Shown here one piece after another: positions 1 to 10,057 of a stretch of DNA of 64,000 nucleotides. The translations under genes and the position numbers were made by a program. Positions within the stretch are counted from its first letter, which is position 1. Each line of letters begins with the position of its first letter. Source of the DNA: Ignelater luminosus (taxonomy: Eukaryota > Arthropoda > Insecta > Coleoptera > Elateridae); contig VTPC01008686.1 of NCBI GenBank assembly GCA_011009095.1, forward strand, positions 28,696 to 92,695, in the 5' to 3' direction. The notes beneath the pieces are model-generated. The model saw only the letters and a list, made by a program, of their open reading frames with translations. It searched no databases and was not told where the DNA came from.

Positions 1-1765
1 AAAAAAATCTGATAAAAAGAAAAACCTACTGCGCTAATGAGTAGAATGCAGTCCGAGCTGTGTCTGTTGTAATTTTCATTATAAATTAAAAAATCTAGAA
101 AAATAAGATAAGAAGCCGCTTCGCAGCTCCTTAGATCAACCATAAACCTTAGCCAAAACGAAATCATTTAATGTGACTGAAAACCAGGTTTTGCCTTTTT
201 ATTTTCTTTACGTTCTCATTATTGCTCAATTGTGCATACCATATTATCATCTAACAGTTTTACGTTTGGCAGTTTTAATATTAGTAGAAGATACTTCGAA
301 GATTATTCGAACCTTGTAAGGATCCAGATGCAAGCTTAATTCACCCGTACCAAATTTAAATATTTCAGCTGTGGAAGACAAAACTGACATTTATAAAGAC
401 TAACAACCAAATTTGCAGCTTGAAAGCGATCGAAAAGTTTTTAATGTAGTCACCAATAAGGTTTCAAAATCTTTAAGATGCAATGGTAACATCATCTAGA
501 TGACTATCACATCAGATTGTAAGTCAGGGCTGAGATTTGTGTGCGTAAGCCTTTGCCAAAAGCATAATCCGAAACAATACGTATAACAGGACAGGGTCAG
601 TGTAAAAATAATATTAGGAACGTGATTTGCCAATAGGTAATATTAAGTGTCTCAAAAAGAGATACTTGATATCATGCACTACTCCGATGTTACCAGTAAA
701 AAATCCTTCTTCCCACCCGTCTAACAAAACTGTCGCTAATAACGGTAAGAAAATCAGCAACTTCAAAAATTCTTGAAGTAAGTGCCCACAAGCTGTTATC
801 CCGTCAGTGATTAGGAGCACTCAGTAATTACTAGCTTGTAAACGAGTACTGACAACCGTCTAGCAATTTAATGTCGCCAATGCAATGACTTGTTACTTGC
901 TTGTAGACGCAAGTAATCGTTTATGCTGGAGATGAAAATCATCAACCAACAGATGGCGCTAAACTTCGTCAAAATGTATCACAATAGCCAGATTGGGCAT
1001 AAATGCCCAAATCTAAAGATTTATAATGCATATTATTGTTTTCAATGATATCATGAAATATGATCACCCTCATAACGATGGAGTTTTCTTCCAAGGTTCA
1101 TAAACAATAGCATACTATGAAAGAAATTCCCCAAGAAATAGGCACCTTCAAGACGTGTTCAAAACAACCGTCACAGAAATCAATTTTTAACAATTTCCTG
1201 ATTTCCAACATAAATTGTCATAAAATAACGAAAATAACATTACCTACGTTAATCTAACCTTAATCTTTTCGATCACGAATGGCGGCTAATAGAAAGACCT
1301 ACCTTTCACAACACACCAGTATTATTTACGGACATTGACTTTTGTCCAATATGTGTCAAAGAAAGAATGCAACAAATGGAAAAATTTTTTAACAATTTCT
1401 TAGAAAATTTGTTTATGTATACAATTTTGTACTTACTCCAAAACAGAAATAAAACTTTGATTATTATCAACAATAATAAAGCAAACTAGAAAAAACATTA
1501 TTTTTCCACTAAAAGCAAGTTTACTCAAAATTTTTGATTTATTCATAATAAATCCAAACTTTTTTAAGATCCCCACTAATTTTCCCACCACGCCACATTC
1601 AAACAGCCCCAATTTGTGGAAAAAATCTTCATACCTGGAAACTTCAGAACTCACAACTTATCTTCAGTTTTCATTTTGTACCTCCTCGTAAAGCCCTGCA
1701 GGGGACGAACTTTCCAGGTCCGGCCAGTCCCAACTGGAAACAAACTTGACGCGACCCGAAAAAGT
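1..1765. other. AT-rich stretch without recognised gene
   Basis: I see only short open frames with no recognisable motif, and no transposase, reverse transcriptase or zinc-finger signature on either strand. The last 80 bases, from about 1680, become GC-richer as the minisatellite element begins. Confidence 0.5.
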
Positions 1766-2400
1766 CTCGGTAACTTCTTAATCGCCCGACAGGGCCGAAC
1801 AGCTTACGAAAATCAAACGGCACGAGAGATCCAAAAAGCCCGGGGGCCCAAACAGCTTAAGAGGCCCAAACGGCCCGACAAAGAAGCTCGAGGAGATGAG
1901 AAGTGCAAAAGCCAGACAGGTCCGAAAAATCAAAACGGTTCGATAGACCAGAGAGATCAAAACGGTCCGATAGATCCGAGAGACCCGAAGGGCCAAAAAC
2001 TTCAAAAGGCTCGGCAGGCCCAAAAAATCAAAACGGCTCGATAGACACAAAAGACCAAAACAGCTCGATAGACCCGAAAGGCCAAAAAGTCCAAAAGGCC
2101 CGAACGGTTCGACGGCCCTGGAGGTCCGACAGGCCCGAGAGATCAAAACGGCCTGATACATCCGAAAGATCAAAACTGCGCGATAGACTCTAAGGGCCAA
2201 GAAGACCAAAAGACCTGACGGCTCGAGAGATCCGACAGGCCCGAATAGTCCCTACAGATTCGAGAAGCTCAAAGGACCGAAAAGTCCGAAAGGCCCGACA
2301 GGTTCCAACAGCTCGACAAGCCCGACCAAACCGAACGGCTTGAGATAAGCCCGATAAACTTTTAAAGACCCGACTAGAAAACCTGGCCTGAGCAGGCCTC
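1766..2400 (+). repeat. Minisatellite-core dispersed element, copy 1
   Basis: The core is a degenerate 9-bp repeat, roughly CCGAAAGGN, running from about 1785 to 2370. A better conserved block reading GACCCGAAGGGCC and then TTCAAAAGGC recurs at about 1981-2010 and 2071-2100. The left edge starts with CTCGGTAACTTCTT. The right edge has AGCCCGATAAACTTTTAAA, then GACTAGAA, then a perfect hairpin at 2385-2398 (GGCCTG, AG, CAGGCC). The same left word, right word and a GC hairpin occur in inverted order around the copy at 26430-27295, so this is a homologous dispersed unit and not simple sequence arising twice. Because the unit length is a multiple of three, several frames stay open on both strands. 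I read these as a by-product of the period and not as genes. The transposition mechanism is unknown; a Helitron-like non-autonomous element is one possibility. Confidence 0.75.
2385..2398 (+). other. Terminal hairpin of minisatellite element copy 1
   Basis: GGCCTG-AG-CAGGCC is a perfect 6-bp stem with a 2-nt spacer, just inside the right edge. Copy 2 has a related pairing at its matching edge (GGCTTG-TA-CGGGCC with two G-T pairs), so the structure is kept although the bases differ. Confidence 0.5.
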
Positions 2401-2401
2401 T

Positions 2402-2893
2402 ACCTCGTCGACCAAAACTTTCTAATTAGTTACATATTTTATCAATAATACAAATACTCAAGATGTAAAGCCCGGTAACTAAGTATTTAATTTTTTCTTT
2501 TTTTGTTAAGATACTCTATCTTAGTGGATTATAAAAATAGCCAAAATCTGCCCCCACCGTTGATAAACAGAGGGAGACAAACTTAGATTTTTCATTTATC
2601 TAGGTATTCATGTAAGTATTAACTTATTTGAGTCAAAAATCGAAGTTAACTATTAATACATTGATGATAAACAATAACCGTGAGACTAATGTAGTAATAT
2701 TGAACAAACATACGAGGTGTTTATAAATAATATCGACAAACTGATAGAGTAGATTTCTAACGATTATAGAAGGTTCCTTCCGACCTATGGTGGATTCGTC
2801 TTAGTTATGAAGTAATCAGATATCAAAATATCAATATTCTATTAAGAGAAATTGTAGAGAAATGCCTTCTGTGTTTTAAACTACTTTTGATTA
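2402..2893. other. AT-rich stretch without recognised gene
   Basis: No motif or long frame was recognised on either strand between the minisatellite element and the MITE candidate. Confidence 0.5.
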
Positions 2894-3151
2894 TACAGAG
2901 TGTTCCCCGCGGCTAAAACATTAAATTAATAGTTTCTCTTTATTTTTCTTCTGACGTTACGTATCTCGGTTATACGTATAGAGGGTACACCCCATGTAAT
3001 AAAAAGTAAGTTTGGAACATCTGGTAGGTAATTTCTTTTAAAAAGATTTTTTTGATATTTTAGTAAAGACAACGCGTCCAAAAGTCAACATTATTCCGCA
3101 ACAAGACGAATTGGCCCTAGTTTGTTGCTACTATTTATTAACATCCTGTAT
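2894..3151. mobile_element. Possible short MITE with ATACAG-type ends
   Basis: The left end reads ATACAGAGTGTTCC. The right end reads AACATCCTGTAT, whose complement begins ATACAGGATGTT. The 258-bp interval has no coding potential. Ends of the type TACAGGGTGTT are common on insect MITEs. The inverted match is short (about 12 bp with two mismatches) and no target duplication is clear, so the call is tentative. Confidence 0.35.
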
Positions 3152-4040
3152 ACATTTTTAAAATCAAACCTTATCTTTTTTGCAAAGCAATAATTATTAA
3201 TAACCAGGCTTTTCTCCAGCTTATCAATCTCTTTGGGTGTAGCTATCTTTTTGAACTTAATTTTAATTTAATAGATTATTTCTAACGAAGATTTCGGCAA
3301 AACAAATTGCATATTTTAAAATCAGCATTTAATTATGAATAAAATGCTAATCACTTATCACTAAAAATGAGAAAAAGTGAGCTTGTGGCAGCCTGGGTAC
3401 CTCAAGATCTTCATATTGGGCATCTCAGCATTGGATTAGCAAGTTCTTCCACTTAAGCAAAGAACCAAACAGCAATTTGCTGATTATCATAAAAAGTTTT
3501 ACAAAAAACCCGAAATCTCTAGTTTTTAGATCTTTAATCCACCTCTCTCAATATTTTGAACAAAACGCAAGAAATGACAGACATAATATACTATAAGCTT
3601 AATATTGAAAGTAACATTAAAACAAAGATGAAAGTTGTAGAAGATAACTCAACTGATTGATTCAACAAAGAAAGTTATCTATGAGCATTTGCTGAACGTG
3701 CAAAAAACCAAAAAGAATAGAAGAAAGAAGAAATCTTGTGAGAAATACAAGTTGAGCCTGTTTAATCTGCACTAGATTGTAGGGCGATATCCACAGCAAT
3801 ATATGTATTCTACAAGGTTTAGACGAACATTATGGTATTTGACAAAAGAAGTGCCTTTTCGTCCCTTAAATGTAACCAGAGTTTCCAAGTTTAAAGATAA
3901 AAATGATACAGCTGGGTCTCTGTGTGCACTACGTAGACAAATCATGGCTTCCAGATGTTAACAGAAATCTACAACTAAATAGAAAAAACATCTATTGGTT
4001 TGTTCAGTTCAAATTAAACTCCTTTGACCTGAACATAATA
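3152..4040. other. Spacer without recognised gene
   Basis: AT-rich DNA with short frames only; no domain recognised. It ends at the TA dinucleotide flanking the mariner. Confidence 0.5.
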
Positions 4041-5261
4041 AAGGGTTTTTCAATAAGAGGTGTTATTTTGATATTCAAAGAAAAGTGCCATTTTTTAATA
4101 TAAATGATCGGATGTTTATTTCATTATAAAGAGGAAGGTATGCCGTTAATAGTGGAAAATAACATCAGGCAAATGACCACCACGACCACGCTTACAGGAC
4201 AATATCCTTTTCATGAAATTTTCCATAACCAAATCGCAAAGTGGCTGCCCTATGTCCTCGATAGCCTCACGAATTCCATCTTTGAGGTCTTGAATCGACG
4301 CTGGGCTGTTGGCGTAGACCTTCTCTTTCACGTGGCCCCAAAGAAAGAAGTCGCAAGGTGTTAAATCACAAGATCTCGGTGGCCAATTGTGATCACCTCT
4401 TCGAGAGATAACACGGTCCGGAAACTTTTTCCGTAAAAGATCAATGGTTTCGTTGCTTGTGTGGCACGTAGCGCCGTCTTGTTGAAAGTAAACGTTGTCC
4501 AGATCAATACCATCCAATTCCGGCCATAAAAAATCGTTAATCATCTCTCGATAGCGCAATCCAGTCACCGTAACTGTTGCTCCAGCCTCATTTTCGAAAA
4601 AGTAAGGTCCAATGACTCCGCCGGACCATAAACCGCACCAAACAGTCACACGTTGAGGATAGAGAGACTTTTCAACAATAACTCTTGGATTTTCTGAGCC
4701 CCAGATCCGACAATTTTGCTTGTTGACGAAGCCACCGAGGTGGAAATGGGCCTCATCACTCAAGATGATTTTTCGATGGAATTCTGGATCATTTTCATGC
4801 ATTTCAACGACCCAATCAGCAAAGACACGACGTTGTTGATGATCGGCCGGCTTGAGTTCTTGTGTTAACTGGACTTTATAAGCCTTAAGACCCAAATCTT
4901 TATGCAAAATACGGTGTAATGACGTTTGTGGAATGGCTAATTCCAAAGAACGACGAGGAATGGACAAACCTGGGTTTTCTTTAACACTTTCTGCTACAAC
5001 AGCAATATTCTCGGCTGTTCTTGAGCGACGTGCACGGGTTTTATTCTTCACATCACTAACTTGTCCCAAGAGCTCGAATTTTTTCACCAATTTCTGTATT
5101 GCGGTCCGACAAGGTGCTTCACGGTGACCCAAAAATGTTCGTTCCATATTTATTAATGGCGTAGTTTCTACTTGTCAAATGTCAAAAAATGATAGCTTCA
5201 AAAGTGACATCTACCGAAATAGCGGGCTATTCAAAATAACACCTCTTATTGGAAAACCCTT
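4041..5261 (-). mobile_element. Mariner-family DNA transposon, DD41D (rosa-like) type
   Basis: The element is bounded by near-identical inverted ends of about 30 bp, starting AAGGGTTTTTCAATAAGAGG on the left and AAGGGTTTTCCAATAAGAGG on the complement of the right end. A TA lies at each side (4039-4040 and 5262-5263), the classic Tc1/mariner target duplication. Total length is 1221 bp. It holds one long minus-strand frame (4146-5147) for a transposase. Close matching of the two ends and an uninterrupted frame point to a fairly young insertion. The 114 bp between the right end and the start codon look short for this group, which suggests a small deletion removing the first codons. Confidence 0.9.
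4146..5147 (-). CDS. Mariner/Tc1-superfamily transposase, N-terminally short
   Basis: The 333-residue frame encodes a cut-and-paste transposase that would bind the element's inverted ends and move it into TA sites. Residues 8-45 resemble the paired-like helix-turn-helix region (GHREAPCRTAIQKLVKKF). The catalytic domain shows LSDEAHFHL with D131, then FQQDGATCHT with D224, then CDLTPCDFFLWG with D266. There are 41 residues between the second and third aspartates, which fits the DD41D (rosa) group. All three aspartates are present and I see no internal stop. Related proteins usually carry about 20-30 more residues before GHREAP; upstream codons here hit stops at once, so the N-terminus is probably lost or starts differently. 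The stop is TAA at 4146-4148. Many insect relatives are database-labelled Tc3 transposase. Confidence 0.88.
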   Translation of the reverse strand: MERTFLGHREAPCRTAIQKLVKKFELLGQVSDVKNKTRARRSRTAENIAVVAESVKENPGLSIPRRSLELAIPQTSLHRILHKDLGLKAYKVQLTQELKPADHQQRRVFADWVVEMHENDPEFHRKIILSDEAHFHLGGFVNKQNCRIWGSENPRVIVEKSLYPQRVTVWCGLWSGGVIGPYFFENEAGATVTVTGLRYREMINDFLWPELDGIDLDNVYFQQDGATCHTSNETIDLLRKKFPDRVISRRGDHNWPPRSCDLTPCDFFLWGHVKEKVYANSPASIQDLKDGIREAIEDIGQPLCDLVMENFMKRILSCKRGRGGHLPDVIFHY

Positions 5262-5263
5262 TA

Positions 5264-5632
5264 CTACAAAAATCATTAATCCGTCTCTTCAAGATTTTCC
5301 AGTACTTTACCTAGTGGTAAATGTCAGCCCAGTGAGTTGATGCTCCCATCTCTTCAGAAACAAGCACACTCAGATGGAAATAAGTGATTTCGTATGTAAA
5401 ATTCAGTCGAGTTCACTGCGATCCTAATAAACCTTGTAAACTTGTTTTTTCATTCTTTTTGATAAGATTGGTGCTCCATAAGAATAAAACGCCCTGTATT
5501 TATAAAACTTATAGAATATTTTATATTTTAAAAGAATGTTAATTAAAGCAAGTTTTTTTTAGGTTTTTATTATTATTATCGTCTAATTGCTACAGATACC
5601 TATCAATAAAATCAATGATTAATGGTCGAATG
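5264..5632. other. Spacer without recognised gene
   Basis: A lone ACGCCCTGTATTT word near 5496 resembles one end of an insect MITE, but no partner end is visible nearby. Confidence 0.4.
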
Positions 5633-5640
5633 TATAAAAA
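5633..5640 (+). promoter_or_regulatory. TATA-like box upstream of a possible first exon
   Basis: TATAAAAA lies about 180 bases before the ATG at 5812, in a locally GC-richer stretch. No clear initiator is seen at the expected distance, so this is only suggestive. Confidence 0.2.
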
Positions 5641-5811
5641 TCGATGATACCCGTTCTTTGTTGGGGTTTCCGCATTTTGTAGAATTTCAGCATACCGCGC
5701 ACGCATAAACCGGAGTGAATTCTAGTAACGTATGCAATTTGTTGTTCATTTTATCCTGCGTCATACGTTGCGAGACAGTTACGGCTATTCGTTTACTTAA
5801 AAATTCAAGAA

Positions 5812-5881
5812 ATGTCACGGCTTGAACGACGTATGGGGGTAGTAATGGTGTGGTCGCTGCAGGACTCGCACATCTTTCCAG
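5812..5881 (+). CDS. Possible first coding exon ending in a consensus splice donor
   Basis: An ATG at 5812 opens 23 codons plus one base and ends in CCAG followed by GTAAGT, a near-perfect 5' splice site. The peptide begins MSRLERRMGVVMVW and has a short hydrophobic run after the second methionine. The frame stops two codons past the donor, as expected if the rest is intron. No matching downstream exon was found by eye, and the peptide is too short to assign to a family. A chance donor in noncoding DNA is quite possible. Confidence 0.22.
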
Positions 5882-5889
5882 GTAAGTGA

Positions 5890-8789
5890 TGGATGTCTCC
5901 CTCGGGACACGGTTTCCATCATGCTAAACCAATCAACCAAATGCAAATTCCTATATCGAAATATGCATTGACTTATGGCTTCTCGCAGACGACTTCAATT
6001 TCGTTTCCTTATGGTGTGTTTATTATTATTTTTATACGCATTTACGGTTTTTACGTAAGAAAATTAAATCGCACAAGAGAAATAAAAAAAGTCTTAAAGA
6101 CAGAAGTCGAGAAATACACTCGAACATGCAAAATATGCTCCCCTTTTAAATCCGATATGCAATCCTTCAGCTTTCGTGTGAACCGACACAGTCGACAACG
6201 CCTGGGGTTGCAAAACGGAACGAAGTGCACCGGAAATCGAAACCGTATACTTCTTGCACTTTAAAAATTCGAATCGGAAGAACCGTTTTATAAAGTCTTA
6301 AAAACATAGTATATGCACAATATAATGAGAGAAGAAGAGATATTTCCCGTGGCAAAATATTTCAAAATTGCAGCTTAACAGAAAAAAAATAAAATATATG
6401 ATATTCGCAAATAAAATATCGATCGTGGGACAACATACTGCGCTCTGTCGGTGTCTATGATTGAATATCTGAAATATTAGATCGTAAATTAATATAAATT
6501 ACGATATGTAACCGGTTATGCACAGCATTCTTCATGCGACGTCTTACGTTTGTCCTTAAAATAGCATAACGTTAACTAGGTGGTCTCTACATAATAAATG
6601 AAGTACAATTTTACTTACAAAGCAATTTTAGAATAAATTTCTTTTGCTTAAAGATCTAAAATTATAATTTGCATCGTGGATATTCTACAATTCTTGAATT
6701 AGAATTTTAACATCTGATTATAGCTCAATAAGTTGCATGATTATCAAGACAGAAGAATTTAATCTTGATTTTATTACTGTCGATGAAAAATGTTAAATTG
6801 ACTATAGCACAAGAAATATCACCATTCGTGTCAGTTCAGGAAGTAGTACTATTTGCATTTCATATTCAACTTCCTTTAAGAATCACACCTGAGGTTTGTT
6901 AATAAAAAATTCTTGCAGTTCTTTTTTTTTGTTTTATTACTTGTTCTTCAGTAAGATTCTAATTGCGTGATGCTGGCTTTGGAGTCTAAAGTTATGTACG
7001 AGTAGTTCTGAAGTCTAAACTGCAATGTTGCAATATCTAAAACAGCTACTAAAATCTAAGGTAAAAGGCATCAGAATATGCAAAAATTTTACGCTACAAA
7101 ATGCCACAAATAATTAGAAATCGCTCTGCAAAACAAAAAATGATGAGACGCGACGGTGGATATAATCCTTGAGAAAGTTGGCACTACTACATTTATGCTT
7201 GGATGGAAAACTGAATAGTAATCTATGACCTATCTTCGCAGAATGGTTTTATCCTCTATTTTCTTAACCGTGTTGTCAAGAAGAAAACGTCATTAACCAA
7301 TCAAAAGTTGTAAAATATTTAGGTGTCGACTCAAAGTTCTTCAATTAGATCGCTCTAATCCAAATACATGAGACTTAATTTTATAATGTCCGATATACGC
7401 CGTTTTCTGGTGACATCTTTTATTTTTATTCTAAATGACCAAGGTTCCTGTTCCTTATTTTCTTTTGCCCTTGGTGGAAGCCAATTCTCTTTCTTCAATT
7501 GCTACATGACTTACTTCTCTTGTTACAGTGTCACCAATAAAATTATTTCCACTTCACATGCATAAATCAAATATCATCTGTGAAATACTGAAAGTGATCA
7601 AATATCTATAATCAATAAGTCCTTGCTTGAGAACAGAACTATTCTCTATACAAAATTCTAAACTTTTCTATTTAATGTGCTATGTAAGTGTTTAGGGTCG
7701 TTTTAGATGCATCAAAAAATCTTCGAATTTCTTTAAGTGGAGTACCTACTTGGTTTTGATACATTTGATTGTAATAGTTATCTGTGTATCAAGGCACCAA
7801 CGTTCATGTTATTTGTGCAATCTTGTACACACTTCTGTTGTTGAGAACTAACGAAATTTTGTTTTTCTTTAATTTCTCTCTTGATAGCTGTCCTGTTTTT
7901 TAAAAGTTGAAGTTTGCTTGATAAGGCAGTTCTAACTGACTGGTGATTGGAAATGCTATGATAATCATTATTAGAGATGTTGGTTCGAATCCTACGAGAA
8001 ACCTCGACTTTTTCTATATGTATGTCTTGCATCATGATAAAAATAAATGAAATTAGATGATATCTCAGTAACTTCACGTTTTGATGAAGTATTGGTTCAA
8101 CTTTCATGGTTATGTTTAGCATACGCTTAATACCACGGTAACGCTTTTCGTGAGATTACATTGGATACGGGTACATTATATTCCAGCAACAGAGTCGCAA
8201 CCAGACACTCTTTTAGGGTAGCAAAAAGTGTATCGTCCTCAAACGACCAAAAGCCGCTTGCATAAAAGTAATTTGATCATCAAGAAATTAGGTCTGATTA
8301 CTTAATTATCTGCAGCTTGTTAAGTGTATTTGGCAACACTGCAAGATTACAAACATCTAACTATTGTCTATTATCAAAACGTAAAGCACACAAAAGCAAA
8401 TGTATTGCGTACTATCCATGGTGTTGAAGTTAAAATGAAAGTGTAAAGAGAGAGGAATTTTACCTTCGAGGAAAAGATTTTTGTGGGAATTGTAAATAAT
8501 AAGTAAGTGGATTATTTATTTAGTATCGCTTATTACTAAAAAGGCCTAAGTCACTTTTCAACCATTTTGAGTTATTTGTATATTTATATTTTATGGAGGC
8601 CGGTGCCTCGTTTGGATATAAAAGGGACCAAGTCGATCAAATAGATAGGTAGAAATCCTTGGCTCGATTTTCTGTTTAGTGACGTAAAATACTAAGCCAT
8701 ATGACTTCGCACTCTTTAGATCTAAACGAGTTATACGTACTGTTGCGCTCGAGCTTTCCCATATCTCAACAGCATACATAACCTTAATT
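5890..8789. other. Long stretch without recognised gene
   Basis: Open frames such as 5893-6264 (+) show no domain signature. A GGTTCGAATCC word at 7982-7992 resembles a tRNA T-loop, but I could not fold a full cloverleaf around it. Nothing else stands out. Confidence 0.45.
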
Positions 8790-9242
8790 TTGTCAGTTTT
8801 CGTTGGACGCTTGTTAATTAAGGTGTTAACATTGTTAAAATTAACAACGCAGAATGAATGCAGATGCAGAGAAGCAAAGGAACAATCTAGAAAACGTCGT
8901 AAAGGTGTACGGAATGACGAAGAGTACATTAGAAATGCAGCGAAACGGGCCAAAGTTAAAGGCATAGAACACGTCAATCACAAAGAACATATAGAAGCAA
9001 AGCATATTGAAACCATAAGTTTGCATGCAATGTTGGAATATTTTAAGCCTCAACAGCGACCGTTTTGTAACTGTAGCATGAAATGTTTTACAAAACTCAC
9101 TGAAGACGAAAAAATAATGTCTGCGTTCAGTAGATTCTACAGCTTAGACACCAATGACTCAAAACAAGACAAGTCAAAGTTAATTCCCCGCCGAAAGCGG
9201 GAAGCCGTTCTAAGCTCCCAGGAGCTACTTCAGCTTAGATAA
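8790..9242 (+). pseudogene. N-terminal fragment of a repeated insect protein family (DUF7869-type, transposon-associated)
   Basis: The 150-residue frame contains a basic start (EQSRKRRKGVRNDEEYIRNA), then KRAKVKGIEHVNHKEH, a cysteine cluster FCNCSMKCFTKL, and a segment EDEKIMSAFSRFYSL. This order resembles the N-terminal part of a highly duplicated set of uncharacterised insect proteins, which usually run to several hundred residues and end in a DDE-like domain often labelled DUF7869. Here the frame ends soon after the cysteine part, so it is a fragment or one exon. The first roughly 25 residues look unlike the family; a likely splice acceptor (ACAACGCAG) precedes an ATG at about 8852. A C-terminal piece of the same kind of protein lies at 58985-59160. 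Function is unknown; the assignment is from memory of the motif order. Confidence 0.45.
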
Positions 9243-9244
9243 TT

Positions 9245-10057
9245 GATATTTTGAAGTGCGAGGCAGAATACAATCTCAGTTCCCGTTGCGGAAAGGTCGG
9301 TTAGGTCAAGTGGATTGAAGGTCTTGCAGCATGGATGGTGGTGGTAACAGCGTCCCGTGAAGGCGGATGTTATCTTATCTAGGAGCGAAGGCGTCGATGG
9401 AATGGAGCAAGCGTCGTTGATGTAATTTCGGCCAATTTGTATTAAGTACATGAAGTTGTTGTTGATGGTGGGCGATCCCTGTGGAAGGAGTTTGAGTTGA
9501 TAGTTGTTAAAGCTTTTTCTTGTAGATGTTCGGCTTGATAATGGCGTCGGTTCGTTGCCGGAGGCTTCTGATGATAATGGACGGAAGCGATTTCGATCTT
9601 GAGCCGCTGTTGGTGTTGTTCCAATGGCGAATTTCGAAGTGGTGGTATTTGGGGGTCGATAACCCCGATGTGTTGAAGGTGCCCGCTAGCCTAGTGGTTG
9701 GTTGCCGGTGGAGTCTTGAAGGCCGGCGGTGAAATTGTCGGGTTCTTACCCGTGTTCGCTCTGAAGTAAACAACGTACCCAGGAGAAGAACTGCACGATA
9801 ACAGATGAAAACAAACAAATGGTTTTCAGGGCCATATCCCTACTCGCGCGATGTAGGAGGAGCTCGGTAGCGGTCGCTAGGCGCAAACGGAAACAGCGCC
9901 AATAGTTGCACCTCTCCCTCTAGGCAACGACGTACGCGGGTGGAAAGAGACACTGGCTCCGGGGCCCTGTCGTCCTAAGCAGAGGGTACCCGGCTGGAAG
10001 GCTGGCGCCACTTCTGGGCCTTGGTTCCCCAAAACGAAGGTTGCCAGAAGCAACGAT
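9245..10057. other. GC-richer stretch without recognised gene
   Basis: The interval is clearly GC-richer than its surroundings, especially 9520-10040, and frames stay open on both strands (for example 9507-9818 minus). I see no motif. It may be an untranslated part of a transposable element, perhaps the 5' part of the LINE that follows, but this is not supported by a match. Confidence 0.4.

Noticed and set aside
1616-2209. Open frames of 96-143 residues on both strands, some with glycine at three-residue spacing like collagen
   Set aside because: They follow from the 9-bp unit length. Frames are open on both strands at once, the glycine pattern is irregular, and the same DNA pattern recurs as a dispersed repeat.
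7912-8000. tRNA-like T-loop GGTTCGAATCC with a D-arm-like AAGGC upstream, perhaps a tRNA-Ser relic
   Set aside because: Acceptor stem pairing is poor, the T stem has a mismatch and no proper anticodon stem could be drawn.
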